Shown piece after piece: positions 1 through 11,077 of a stretch of DNA of 35,119 bases. A model generated the notes under the pieces. It did no database searches, had not been told where the DNA came from, and saw only the letters and a program-made list of their open reading frames with translations. This stretch comes from Beroe ovata (Eukaryota > Ctenophora > Nuda > Beroida > Beroidae), in NCBI GenBank assembly GCA_946803715.1, contig CAMPET010000328.1, positions 36,442-71,560 on the forward strand. The letters run 5' to 3'. The position numbers and the translations under genes were made by a program. Position 1 is the stretch's first letter. Each line of letters begins with the position of its first letter.

Positions 1-942
1 CGGACAACCAGAATTTCACGTCAATCCGATAATCATTTCCCAAGTTAAGGGCCGACATAACCCCTTATCCACCCAAAATATGTCAGTTTGAGTGAGCATT
101 TGAGGATAGCGCCCAAACGGATACACCGATTGACTTGAAACTTCTATAAAAGCTCAAGGACCATTAGAAACTCGGACAATCAGAATTTCACGTCAATCCG
201 TCATCGGTTTCCAAGTTGAGGGCCGACATAATCCTTATCCACCCAAAACATGAGGAAAGCTCCCAAAAGTTAAATGGGACCAGTCTCCGGCATGTTCTTA
301 TGCTACCAATGACAAAATCATAGCATTTAAAGATATCACAACATCATGAGCGAAATGTAACCATGACAACACTGTCACCATGACAACACATTTCAGAAAA
401 ACGCTGCGGTAACCCGGGCCCTGTCCCTAATGGTAGATTGGCTGGAGATACCGACTTCCATTGTGGGGCANGATCATCGGATTGAAGTGAAATTTTGGTT
501 GTCTGACATAACCACTTATCCACCCAAAACATGTCCACCCAAAACATGTCAGTTTGAGTGAGCGTTCGAGAATAGCTCCCAAACGGATACACCGATTGAC
601 TTGAAACTTCTACCATAGCTCAAGGACCAATATAAACTCGGATAACTAAAATTTCACGTCAATACGATAATCGGTTCCAAAGTTAAGGGCCGACATAACC
701 CTTATCCACCCAAAACATGAGGATAGCTCCCAAAAGTTAAATGGGACCAGTCTCCGGCATGTTCTTATGCTACCAATGACAAAATCATGGCATACCTATA
801 AAGATATCGCAACATCATGAGCGAAATGAAACCATGACAACACTGTCACCATGACAACACATTTCAGAAAAACGGTGCGGTAACCCAGGTCCCGTCCCTA
901 ATGGTAGATTGGCTGGAGATACCGACTTCCATTGTGGGGCAA
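1..942. repeat. Duplicated segment around a one-base gap
   Basis: Roughly 53-470 and 509-941 are diverged copies of the same block, offset by about 470 bp: shared intron text, an acceptor site and the start of a sushi exon. Inside each copy a shorter ~170-bp unit, starting with the cggacaa..cagaatttcacg motif, is itself repeated. Copy 1 stops inside the exon exactly at the N at 471. Copy 2 runs on into a complete exon. This could be a tandem exon duplication of the sushi gene or an alternative haplotype placed in series by the assembler. The exon fragment in copy 1 begins at 397 and is cut at 470. Confidence 0.75.
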
Positions 943-3900
943 CAATACAGTATCAGTGTAACGACGGATACGAATTCAAGGACGCAGCGTAAGTCGTCCA
1001 GAAACTGATAACGACCTCTAGGGACCCACATAATTGCCCCCCCCCCCATTAGTCTAGTAGGTACTCCGAAAACTCAACTTTTTTTCACAACAGACTCCCC
1101 CTCTCCTCAACCTCACAATTCCTCCTAACCCCCTTACCCCCTCAGTCTCATAACAGAACACATCTCCATACCTCCCCTATAATCAACTCACTTTGTTCAG
1201 TCTCTCTGTCCGCACTTGTGAGGGGAAGGAGTGGTCAGGCTCGCATCCCGAGTGTGTGCCAGTTGATTGCGGGGATATCGATGTGAAGCCGCCACTTTAC
1301 GTAGACTACATGGAGCCTCTATATGGTTACAAGGTACTCCTGCCATCATTCAATGCTATGAAGGGAAATGGGTCACAACTCATAAATTATTCATTTTCGA
1401 TAGCGAATATATAAGCTACTCAAATTTATGTCAACATAGTGTTGAATCTAACTCCGATAAGTTTCGACTATTCAAACCCCTCTTCCCCAGGCACTCTACA
1501 CGTGTGGTAAGAATAGACGAGAGAGGCGCTGCTATGACGACCCTACTCCGCAAGACACCAAATGCCAGGCTGACGCGAGCTGGGAGACCGGGCCGACATC
1601 CTGCACTCGTAAACAGTGCCCTGACCTCCCCTCCATAGACCACTCTACCTCCACCCCCAATTCACAGATGCTGGGAAACCAGGACTGCGGCCAGAGATAC
1701 ATAATCTCGTGTGACGAGGGCTACAAACTGGCCGGGTCGCGGTATGTGTCGTGCTCAGGAACAAGGTGGTATCCAACCATACTACCGAGATGTATGAAGC
1801 AGGAGTGCAGGCCGCAGCCAAGTCCTCAGAATGGAGCCGTCACGCCGTCTCTGGAGGTGCAGAGCAGAGAGAAAGTGTACTACGGGGACACTCTCGAGTA
1901 TTCCTGTGACGAGTGCTATGAGTTGGATGGGGCACAGTACCGTCAGTGCGAGTCACACGGCGGTGGCGCAATGGGGTGGTCAGTTCTCGAACCAAAGTGT
2001 AAAAAGGTGGAGTGCTATATGCCTGGCATAACCAATGGTGAGCGCGAGGGGTTTTGAAGTTAGAAATTGCATTCCTGTTCATTGAAATTCTTGCTGTATC
2101 CGAAGTGGAAAAATTGCTGATTTGTACATGAATAATCAATTTTACAGGAAAAGTGAAAGGAGGGTATTCTGACCAGGATCCACCGGGCTGTGGAGATGTA
2201 GTGGAATTCAAGTGTGATGTGGGGTGAGTAAGAGGTGTTGGTTAGAGGGCGAGTAAAACGGGTATGGTCGAGGGGTTAGTAAGATTTCTTGGTTAAAAGA
2301 GGTGTTGATTAGAGGGAGTTGGAGAGGTGAGAAAGTTAAGTTGAAGGATTGGTATCAGCGCTAATGCAACCAAGTTCCGATTAAAGGTGACACACTATAC
2401 AACACTCAGGTATCGACTGCAGGGTAGTTCCACAGCAACGTGTACGGCTGCCCGTGACTACGACACGTTACTGCCCACGTGCGAGGAAATCACGTGCCCA
2501 ACACCCCCAATGCGCGAGCACATGAACAACCAAACTTATCCCGATCTTGCCAGCATGGATGGGGCTTACAAACCTCATACAGAAATTGAATATGAGTGTG
2601 AAGAAGGTATGTAGGTTGGGGAGGTTGGTCACTTTTTTGAGGAAACATAACTATACATTTCCTCGTTCAAAAACAGCGACCACGTCACTCGATTCTTTTT
2701 CCTTCCACTCAAAATAATTGAATGCTTTTTTGATCTATCTATCTATCTATCTATCTATAATAAATCTACTCAGACTGGGAGCTGGTAGAAGATTACAGCA
2801 TTACCACGTGCCAAAGTGATGGATCATGGAGCAAAGATCCACCGAGTTGTAAACCAGACCTCTGTGATGAAGCGTTACTGGAGAACATTGCTAACGCTCA
2901 GGTTACATCGACAAGCCAGATTCAGCGAAACATCAGGTGTAACCGGTGCTACCAACCGACTAACCCCGCTGCAACGGTCCTGAGATGTAGTAATGGGGAG
3001 TGGGAACCTCCATTACCCACCGAGTGTGAAGGTTTGTGATTAGGATTGAGCATTCCCGTTAGTAGGTACAATGGATCTAAACCGTGAATACCTAATGACG
3101 TAATATCTAAACTTGTTGTTATCTTTCACCAAAAGGATATCCAGAATTAGGGTTTTGCATTTAATGTGTCACTTATTTCAGTTATAAAGTGTGGAAATCC
3201 CGGAAAGCCTGAGAATGGAGTGGTTAATAACCAGAAAGTAGATTACCACTGCATGGACACTGTAACATTCTCATGTGTGGATGGATATACACTCACGGGA
3301 CCATCTAAAATTACTTGTGGAGAAGATGGTTCTTGGGACAACGATTTCCCAGTTTGTGTGGAGAAACAATGTCCAGAGTTAGCAGAGGTGAAGAATGCAA
3401 AGACTCACTTCACAAGACATGGTAAATAGAAGATATACCATAGATATACAAGATATACAGATATACAAGATAGATATATAATAATCAATGAGATTTATGC
3501 CAATAATAAGAATTGAATACCAATTAATGCAGATGATCCAGGCTTATCTCAGATTGGGTGAACGTCTTTCCCAGAATAACTATCTTCAGGCCAGCAAGTT
3601 CACTACGAATGCAGAGAAGGTTATGAGTTATATGGTGATGCAGTACGAGTATGTTTGAATGGGACTCAGTGGTCAGGCCCCGGGGACACACTATGCAAGG
3701 TGAAGCACTGTGGCAATGTAGGAGATATATTGTTTGGCAGTGTTGAGATAATACAAGATGGTCTGGAGGGAAAAGCTGATACACCAGGAGCTAAAGCACA
3801 GTACAAGTGTACAGATGATAGGTGAGACTTATCAATCAATAAGCAGCAAAGCATAAATGATAAAAGAGTTAAATCTCTTTAAACTATAAAGCTATAACAC

Positions 3901-4942
3901 ACCCTGTGGCCTGTTGGTTTGACAGCACAAATCATCCCACAGATACCAGCTAATTGGAGATGATATCAGAGAATGTCAAAACAATAAACAGTGGTCTTAT
4001 GCTCCACCAGAGTGTAAATGCGTTTCATGCCCTGTATTATCAATTATCAATGGCAGAGTGGAAAGTGCTGATGAAAATAGAGTTGGAACGTAAGTAGGAG
4101 GTTCAATGAAATTACCAATATGTTCATATGAAGCCATGAACTGTCATTTTAATATGAAATCATTTTACAACATCCAGGTCTATTCAGTATATCTGTGATA
4201 ATGGCTATAAACTAGTTCCAGAGAATCCAAATATGCACACCAGGACATGTTTAGAATCTGGTGAATGGGATGGAGAAGCACCTCAATGTCAAAGTAAGTA
4301 ACAAATAACAATGAAGATGAATTTCCAGTCCCATCACCAATTACTGCTAGCTCAAATCAATTGATTTCAGGAATCACTTGTGGCCGTCCTCCTATACCTG
4401 ATGGAGGAAGATTGGAAGCCAACTCTAAATCAGAGTTTGGATTTCTGGAGAAAGTCAATGTCATTTGTGAACCTTGGAAGGTATTTCTTGGTCGATGAAA
4501 TACTATTATCTGCTATAACATTGCTGAATAGGTTGTCTAGTCATTTAACCATTTCAGTACAAACTTGTTTACACATGTGATGAAAATGGAAAGTGGAGTG
4601 GAGACATAAGCAAAGATTGTCAATGTGAGTAGTATTCAAAAAAAATCTTTCAATCCAAGAAAATCCGAATCAAGGATATGAGCATTCATATTGCTAATTT
4701 CAGCATGTAAAGAAGTTGATAAAGAAGTAACTGTATATGTATCGAAAGTGACACCAGGGTTATGTATACTAGGAATATGCACAGAAGAAAAGTAAGACCA
4801 CATTACAGTTTGAAATTATCTCATTCCATAAGTTGTATTGTCCCCTTGTGTAAATTTACTCATGAGAACTTACTCCTGAAACTCCAACAGGATAACTGAG
4901 GTTCCTGAAACAAGGTATGAGAAGGAAATGGTCTGTTCTTGA
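868..4942 (+). CDS. Secreted or surface protein with 12 sushi (CCP) modules, 5' end missing
   Basis: Fourteen exons join with consistent phases: 868-988, 1201-1333, 1491-2037, 2148-2223, 2410-2606, 2774-3031, 3182-3421, 3590-3821, 3943-4089, 4178-4293, 4371-4480, 4558-4624, 4704-4791, 4891-4942. They give about 793 residues to a TGA at 4940. The protein is a string of about 12 CCP modules, each with the four-cysteine pattern and a conserved Trp before the last Cys, as in GSWDNDFPVC and GEWDGEAPQC. Introns mostly split modules near the second Cys or fall between modules. The last exons encode a short Cys-containing tail with no membrane helix. The first in-window exon starts in phase 1, so signal peptide and start lie upstream. 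CCP strings occur in complement regulators and adhesion proteins; no specific orthologue was recognised. The last exon is the least certain. Confidence 0.85.
2733..2758. repeat. TCTA microsatellite in a sushi-gene intron
   Basis: About six consecutive tcta units lie in the intron between the exons ending at 2606 and starting at 2774, just upstream of the acceptor. Confidence 0.95.
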
Positions 4943-6369
4943 AGCAAGATGCAATATTGAAAGCAGGCAATTAGTCTGGACAGGGATGAGACCAAGCACT
5001 ATGGGCATGAACTTTTGCACAGCTAATTATGACACTAATGGACCAGTATCACATGATTTGACTAAAGTTATCATGAAATAATTAATATGACTAACCTTTT
5101 GATAACAGTGCAATTTTTAATTAACTTTTGAAATATACCTTTTTGAATTTAGGATTAAAATTATTATCAATTGAATACATGCTCAAACAGTGCTTCCTGG
5201 TTTTGATGACATTTGCATTTTGCACTTATCGCCCAAGCCAGATTGCAGAGTAAAATAAGGGGCGCGGCGCGCAACGTGCGTGTAGGATTTCTTAACTTCC
5301 TACCGTTACACTTGCTGGCAACGCAAGGGTGGAATTGTCGCGTCGATCGATGATAGCCCTTGTCGAGAATTTCGTTTTGCGCGCGGCTCAAACTTATTCT
5401 CTGGCGCAAGCCGCCTCGCGGCTTGCATCAGCGGTCCTGCATCGCCAGACAAGGCCAGGGCGGAACTACTATTGCGCAGCGCCGACGATAGGCAAAACCC
5501 GGACCCCTAGAAGCGCAAGCAACGTGACGTGCACACAATACACATAAAATTGAGTGCCGTGCACGTACGTTGATGGTGGCGCGCCCGCGCCCCTTAAATT
5601 AATCTCCTATTCAACTCTGTGAACTGCAACTGAAAAGTAGCGTTATATTGGGTATCACGCAACGCGGCAACATGGGAACTAACCATGGTCATGTCATACA
5701 GTTGCTATTTAATACTTAACAGTCCTGTGTTTTAAATAAAACTAAGCTATGCTATGCCTATAGCTAATACCTAATAGTCCGACTATAAGGCATTAGCTAT
5801 AAGCATAGCAATAGCTTAACAGTTAACATACTCTAGCATGAGCATTGAGCACAGCATAACTCAATCTTGAATTTAACGAATAATGAATAAAATATTTACA
5901 GTAACATGAACATCATGAAATTGAACGATTGTCAATTGAATTAATTCATCATCATTTGCAATTTCGTATTAGATATCTCAGAAATGAGAAAGGTAAGGAT
6001 CTGTCAAATCATGTAGTATAGGTCGCAGCTGTGTTTGTGGAGAGTGGAACATTGGACCAACAAGGGAACTGATCATTGAGATGAAACCACTTTTATCATA
6101 TCAATATATCATCTTCTGTTCTTGCATAATCAGGCGGCTAAGCGCCACAATTATTATTGTAGTGAGATGAAATTACATATGTTCTAGACCGATTACCAAA
6201 CACACCATGTTATGCATAGAGCAGCAGCTGACAAGCCACACAAAACGGTGATTCCGATTATTTTCGCCCGCGAAATAAAACAAAACCAGCACACACACAC
6301 ACACACATACACAGTGTCCATGATACTGCCATTATTGTCCGGTTAACAAGCGAAGGCTATCTCACGTGA
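4943..6369. other. Intergenic region between convergent sushi and SPRYD7 genes
   Basis: I see no gene here. The stretch is AT-rich except for a GC-rich island at about 5255-5600, rich in gcgcg runs, which contains the copy of a dispersed element described separately. A short (CA)n tract lies near 6293-6308, just downstream of the SPRYD7 stop codon. Confidence 0.6.
5343..5452 (-). repeat. Dispersed repeat with conserved GC hairpin, copy A
   Basis: About 110 bp here match 10580-10705 in reverse-complement orientation with scattered substitutions and small indels. The core is a 9-bp stem (GCAAGCCGC / GCGGCTTGC, 5406-5426) with a three-base loop. The stem is identical in both copies while the loop differs (ctc versus gaa). 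No terminal repeats or target duplications were identified around this copy. Confidence 0.75.
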
Positions 6370-9300
6370 CTACAGCATATCTTGCTCCTTCATAATAGAG
6401 GAGTATCCTTGGGGTGGCTCGTAATAAAACTTCTCAAAGTTTACGTCTACAATCGCGCCATCGTCGACTGCAGTAGAGATAGTTAGTTTTGTTAATTTGT
6501 TAGATTTAGCTTTGTCACAGTTAGATTTAAGCTGAACAAGTTGCTTGTTTGTTAAGGTTTGTGAATTCTGGATGTTTCTCTTACCGTAAAAGCAGGGGTA
6601 AACCAGAGTATGTAGATTGGAAGCAACACACCCGTCTGCCAACTTGCCATTGACATAGAATTGTAGTTGCACGTGGTCAAACGTCACACCCTGAAGTATG
6701 CCACGTTGTCAGCAAGTGTGGATAGTGGTGATGACACAGTATGACGTTGTCATGGTGACAGCTTGACACAACTCACAATAATGTCTCCCTCTGACGGCAC
6801 TATTGACAGAGTTGAGAGGGGTTCGTTGGCATGCCAACATGTTCCATCGTGTCGAAGGAGCCAGCTGTTCACGCACGAGCCAAGAGGAGCTTTGTCGAGA
6901 CACACGTCACGGGATGCTACACCAACACCCCAAATACCTGAGATTGGGTGTGTCGTTCATAGCCGCATTTAATTAATTATAATGGACATTGACCGCTGTG
7001 CTTAAATTGAGAGCAATGAAACAAAACAATAAAAGTGCGCGCGTAAGTATGCGTGCGCGCATTATATTGCGCTGACACATAGCGATAGAGTCATAGCGCG
7101 TTACAGGTAGACCCCAGAATTTTGATCGTATTACGCAAAGGGGTGCATCCAATCAATTTGGTAGGCGTGTGTAATGAATGTAAGCCATGTACAACTATCT
7201 GTGATGAAATTGTGCAACATCAGGCACCCACTCACACACAAATCCCCACACATCCGTACGTGATAAGCTACACATGTCACAAGTAAGTGACGTGTAAATC
7301 ATACATGGTCATTCGCCCACTCTTATGTAATGCGATTTGGATAATCATTTTTCTAAGAACAGCATAAATTAACACTGGCGATTCCGTTCTGACTTATTTG
7401 CGCCAATATATGTTTGGGCATTTCGTGAAAAAAGACGGGTCTGTACGCATTCCATCGCATGCATATCTACGTCATAGGTTTGTATTGTTGTCAGCAAGTT
7501 GTGACGAATTGAGCGCCAATTCGTCACACTTGTCTGTTTTGGCAAAGTGGTGTCAACGCATTCCATCGCAAGCATTCCTTCGTCATGATAGTTATGCAGT
7601 GGTGTCAACAAGTTGTGACGAATGTGTACCTCATCTGCACACAGGCCTATAATGACGAACTGGTGTCAGCGCATTTCTGCGACATCGTCGTGGAGTGGCG
7701 TCAAGAGTGGCGTTTTGATCAGTGGACCCGAAACAGAATCAATCCTCAACTATAATAAGGGGAAAGGATCCTTGATACTCTTATGATCACACATACACGC
7801 TTTATACATTCGATACAAATTGCTTGGGTGAGTGTGAGAGCGTCACTAAGTAGAATTTCCATATAAGGGATAATTGCTCAATACATACACAAAATGAAAC
7901 AGAGAGTTGTGTGCTGTAGAGGACGGATGATGATTGTGGTAAGAATGTCACAAAAATGTGACAAAACCAAGATGGAAAATATACAAATATTTTTTTGCGA
8001 TCTTTGAACGCTTCTGAACTCCGAGATCTCGTTTTCCTGTACGTACTTTCATCAAGAATTTGACGTACACATACCCAAACATATATTGGCGCAAATAAGT
8101 CAGAACGGAATCGCCAGCGTTAATTTATGCTGTTCTTAGTATAATGATTATCAAAATTGCATTACATAAGAGTGGGCGAATGACTTACACGTCACTTACT
8201 TGTGACATGTGTAGCTTATCACGTACGGATGTGTATGTACTTTCATCAAAAATTTGACGTTGGCGCGCAAACTTGACAATGATTTGAGGAAACCATTGTA
8301 CAGAGTGTATAGCAGGATGTATTTTGTATAACCTGCCACTATATACAATGTCATTATACACTGGGAGTACCCAGCACTGGCAGCTCCACACGCCAGGCTC
8401 TCTATTGGCCGATTAGCGCTTATCACGTGACTACCACAGAGACACCTGATTGGTCAATGATACCAACGAGGAAGCAGCTGATTGGTCAATGATACCAACG
8501 AGGAAGCAGCTGATTGGTCAATGATACCAACGAGGAAGCAGCTGATTGGTCAATGCACTTGGTAAACGATGGGCGTGTACTGCATGCTCCTTCTCTCCCC
8601 AGATGAGCGCAATTATGTCATTAACTCGGAGAGCTAGTAATTACAGAGTATGTGTGTGTGTGTTTGTGTGTGTGCATCTGTGTATCTGTGTGAGTGCCCG
8701 CGTGCGTCTGTCTTTGTAAGTTTGTTTGTGTGTATGTGTAACGTGTCAGCGTAATCGTGTATACACAGTAAAGATGCGATTGGTTGTGTGTATCTGTCTC
8801 AAATGTCAATTGTCTGTCTCAAGTCAATTTGCCTGTAGAGTGTAGGAAGATACATGAAGAAGAACGTAAGAGGCAGTTAAACCCCCCTGTAATGAGAAAG
8901 CAATTTGAAACTGCATTCAAATGAAATAAAGCTGAAATCTCACTCACATACTTATAACTACATAAGCATATTATATACCATACAGAGAACATTAGACACT
9001 CCATCAGACTATTTAATTGTGATGAATGGAACCCTATCGATTGTTTAGCTAGGACAACTGTTACAAAGTTGCTTGCTAAGTGAATTACTCCATTGGTGAT
9101 ACCTCACATTGCCCACAATTCATGATAATGACTTCAATAGAATACTGATGATATCCATAGTATACAGAAATACTGTGTAGATATTACATCTGACCCAGAG
9201 TGGCACAGAAGCTTGCTTGATAAGCATATTCATAGAGCAATGAGAGACTTTCTCGGTCATATATATATCAACGGGATAAATGGGATCAAAAGTCATTGGT

Positions 9301-9474
9301 ATACTGCTCACCTGATGCCTGAACTTTGATTTCGAAATATGTTTTATCTTGGTTGAGAGGAGTGTCAGCAAGAGCCCCTCCAGAGCCACAAATTCTTCTA
9401 CCAGATTTGACAATCACCGTCTCAGAACCTGGGAGAATCATTGAATTGATGTGCTTCAAATCCTTACAAAACAT
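6370..9474 (-). CDS. SPRYD7: SPRY domain-containing protein 7 orthologue
   Basis: Four minus-strand exons join in phase: 9312-9474, 6777-6937, 6585-6690 and 6370-6467, giving 175 aa; human SPRYD7 is 196 aa. Recognisable SPRYD7 signatures run in order: VIVKSGRRICGSGG at the N-terminal side of the SPRY fold, IWGVGVA, GVTFDHVQLQFYVNGK, VYPCFY, and the C-terminal VDDGAIVDVNF..FYYEPPQGY. The function of the family is poorly known; SPRY domains usually bind proteins. The ATG at 9474 is the first usable start in frame. A different 5' end is possible: a 39-nt GTAAGG..CCCAG intron at 9429-9467 would also join in frame and give a segment resembling the human N-terminus, with a further exon upstream. 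The large first intron (6938-9311) is unlike the rest of the window. Confidence 0.88.
7249..8232. mobile_element. Non-autonomous element with ~170-bp inverted termini
   Basis: 7249-7421 and 8070-8232 are inverted copies (about 90% alike by eye), separated by ~650 bp with no transposase frame. The outer ends read cacatccgtacgtgataag and its complement. The interior holds short direct repeats (a tgtcaacgcattccatcgca-like unit, and gtgacgaat). A second direct repeat, gtacttt-catca-aatttgacg, occurs at about 8042-8065 just inside the right arm and at 8237-8260 just outside it. Long terminal inverted repeats without coding capacity fit a foldback or MITE-like DNA element. No clear target-site duplication was found. 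Confidence 0.75.
8447..8556. repeat. 32-bp minisatellite carrying CCAAT boxes
   Basis: Three perfect copies plus a partial copy of a 32-bp unit. Each contains ATTGG, the reverse of CCAAT, at 8449, 8481, 8513 and 8545. A related ctattggcc lies just upstream at 8402 and a cacgtgac E-box at 8425. It sits in the large SPRYD7 intron. Confidence 0.9.
8648..8740. repeat. TG-rich low-complexity tract
   Basis: Interrupted (TG)n / (TGTC)n sequence in the SPRYD7 intron. Open frames across it are compositional artefacts. Confidence 0.9.
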
Positions 9475-10500
9475 TTGCACGGGGAGCTGCAAATCATACC
9501 TATTTTGGTGCTGTCAAGGCAGACTGGAGAGATAGTGTTGGAGTTGTTGATATCTCTATTAGTTGGTCTCTTACAGAGAAAGCACTCACCCACCCAGCCA
9601 AACCAACCAGCCACATAGCTTAGCATGGTGTCACCTCACTTCATTTCTGCAACTAACACCATAATCTATATGATTGATATCTAGTAGTTAGAATCGAATG
9701 AATGGTGTCTCAAACCATAGATAAGCAGAATCAATGAATATTGTATATACTGTATAAGTATCTACTGTATAAGTATATACTGTATCAGTCGCTTGGCATT
9801 GAACTGGAAATATCCATTCAGTATCTTGGGACAGTGTAGTTATTAACCGATTCGTTTTACTTTAATTTGCTCATTCAGTTCTTCCACTCGATTGATTCTT
9901 ATCTCCAATCCCCACGTCTCTCTAAGCTCAGAATTCCGGAGTTCTGGGTGGCCCAGCCTTGCAGTTGTAAGCTGCAAGGTGTACGGTGGGCCAAAACCCC
10001 TCCATTTTCTCTTGCCACCTGCTGATACTGAGATCCAAATCTCAGTTGATAGGAGAGGGCCTTACATCTGGTTAACCACTGATGATTCACAGTTTAGATT
10101 CTTCCCTCTCTTATGCCAATCTTTGGATTAGAAAATCGATATCCAGTATTTTGCTATGCTAGCAGTATAGTGTATACCCATACACCTCTATAGATAAGAC
10201 TTTGGACTAGATGCCTCTATTGTATTTCAGGTATGAACGGATAAATTAGAAGGGTTGGCCTGAATGATATGCTGCTTGTTTTGACAAATTCACATTTCAG
10301 TAACCTAAAGATACTGCACGTTTTTGCTTTTATTCAGAATAAGTCAATAAAATGGGTCAACTCTTAAATTAGAATAAAACAATCCAACAATATTTAAATG
10401 ATTATTATTACATTTTTCAAGTTGTCGCCTAAAATTTTTCATTGCGCGGCGCGGCCAGAGGCGTGACGACTGAATTATAAATTTTCAATACTGATACCAT

Positions 10501-10575
10501 TTGCCGGATGTTATCTGTCCACTGTTTCTTGCGCGCGGCGCGCGCAAGAAACAGTGGACAGATAACATCCGGCAA
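10501..10575. repeat. Perfect 75-bp palindrome
   Basis: Two 37-base arms, 10501-10537 and 10539-10575, are exact reverse complements around one centre base (10538). The arm runs from ttgccggatg to a gcgcgcg core. A DNA or RNA strand from here would fold into an uninterrupted hairpin with almost no loop. Confidence 0.97.
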
Positions 10576-10579
10576 GATA

Positions 10580-10705
10580 CTTGTCTGGCGATGCTAAACC
10601 GCTGATGCAAGCCGCGAAGCGGCTTGCGCCAGAATAAGTTTGAGAATAAGTTTGAGCCGCGCGCGCGCAAAACGAAATTCTCGACAGGGTTTATCATCGA
10701 TCGAC
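10580..10705 (+). repeat. Dispersed repeat with conserved GC hairpin, copy B
   Basis: Inverse-orientation relative of 5343-5452, located inside the 211-bp insertion. The stem GCAAGCCGC (10607-10615) pairs with GCGGCTTGC (10619-10627) around a gaa loop. It also carries a short internal duplication of gaataagttt. Confidence 0.8.
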
Positions 10706-11077
10706 AAGCAAGATACCATCTTTCTATACTAATTTTCAATGTCATAAAACATTATTGTAAGATTTTTCTCTTGTTCTGTCGCGCCGCGCAATGTCAAATC
10801 TTATGATTATTATTTATTTATTTATTTTTTGCAGTGAAGAGGCTTCTTCTTTGGATTGATCTGTAGGATTGATTATAGATTTATTTATTCAATAAACTGA
10901 AGAAGCTCGTTTTTGATGGATGTAAATTTATTTTACCAATTCATTACCGTGAGGTACCGTATAGGCCACTCTGTTGTCATACTATTATACATTGATTCCA
11001 TAGTTTGGTGAGATTGTATTTAAACAGGAATGTTACAACTTGCGAGAAGAAACAGGAAAGTATGAGTTGACCATAGN

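Larger units (their letters stand above)
10501..10711. mobile_element. 211-bp insertion with 8-bp target-site duplication and 75-bp palindrome
   Basis: Flanked by identical copies of gataccat (10493-10500 and 10712-10719). The homologous position in unit 2 (about 11990) has a single gatagcat and no insertion, so this is a filled/empty site pair. The insert begins ttgc and ends gcaa. It contains a perfect palindrome (10501-10575) followed by a copy of the hairpin repeat also found at 5343-5452. An 8-bp target duplication is typical of hAT-like and P-like DNA transposons, but the termini are too short to assign a superfamily. Confidence 0.8.
10440..10793. mobile_element. MITE-like element with 14-bp terminal inverted repeats, interrupted
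   Basis: Termini are cattgcgcggcgcg (10440-10453) and its exact complement (10780-10793). The same termini bound a 164-bp version at 11939-12102 in duplication unit 2. The copy here is longer because a second element is inserted at 10501-10711. It has no coding capacity. Confidence 0.7.
9493..11013. repeat. Large duplication, unit 1
   Basis: Aligns end to end with 11078-12316, beginning aatcatacctattttggtgc and ending tagtttggtgaga. Differences are scattered substitutions and small indels plus one large insertion (10501-10711). The unit starts immediately upstream of the first SPRYD7 exon. No credible protein-coding exon was found in it. Confidence 0.9.

Noticed and set aside
1331-1380. Apparent frameshift in the second sushi exon, where another frame reads GTPAIIQCYEGKW
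   Set aside because: A donor at 1334 (AAG|GTACTC) joined to the acceptor at 1490 is phase 0 on both sides and completes a normal CCP module (YGYKALYTCG), so no frameshift is needed. The downstream text is then intron sequence.
8621-8809. Minus-strand frame rich in Thr and His
   Set aside because: Translation of the TG/CA-rich tract.
9429-9467. 39-nt intron in the first SPRYD7 exon
   Set aside because: It is possible in phase and gives a human-like N-terminus, but it is about half the size of the other introns, would leave a 19-nt exon and needs an unlocated exon upstream. The uninterrupted reading from the ATG at 9474 was kept as the simpler model.
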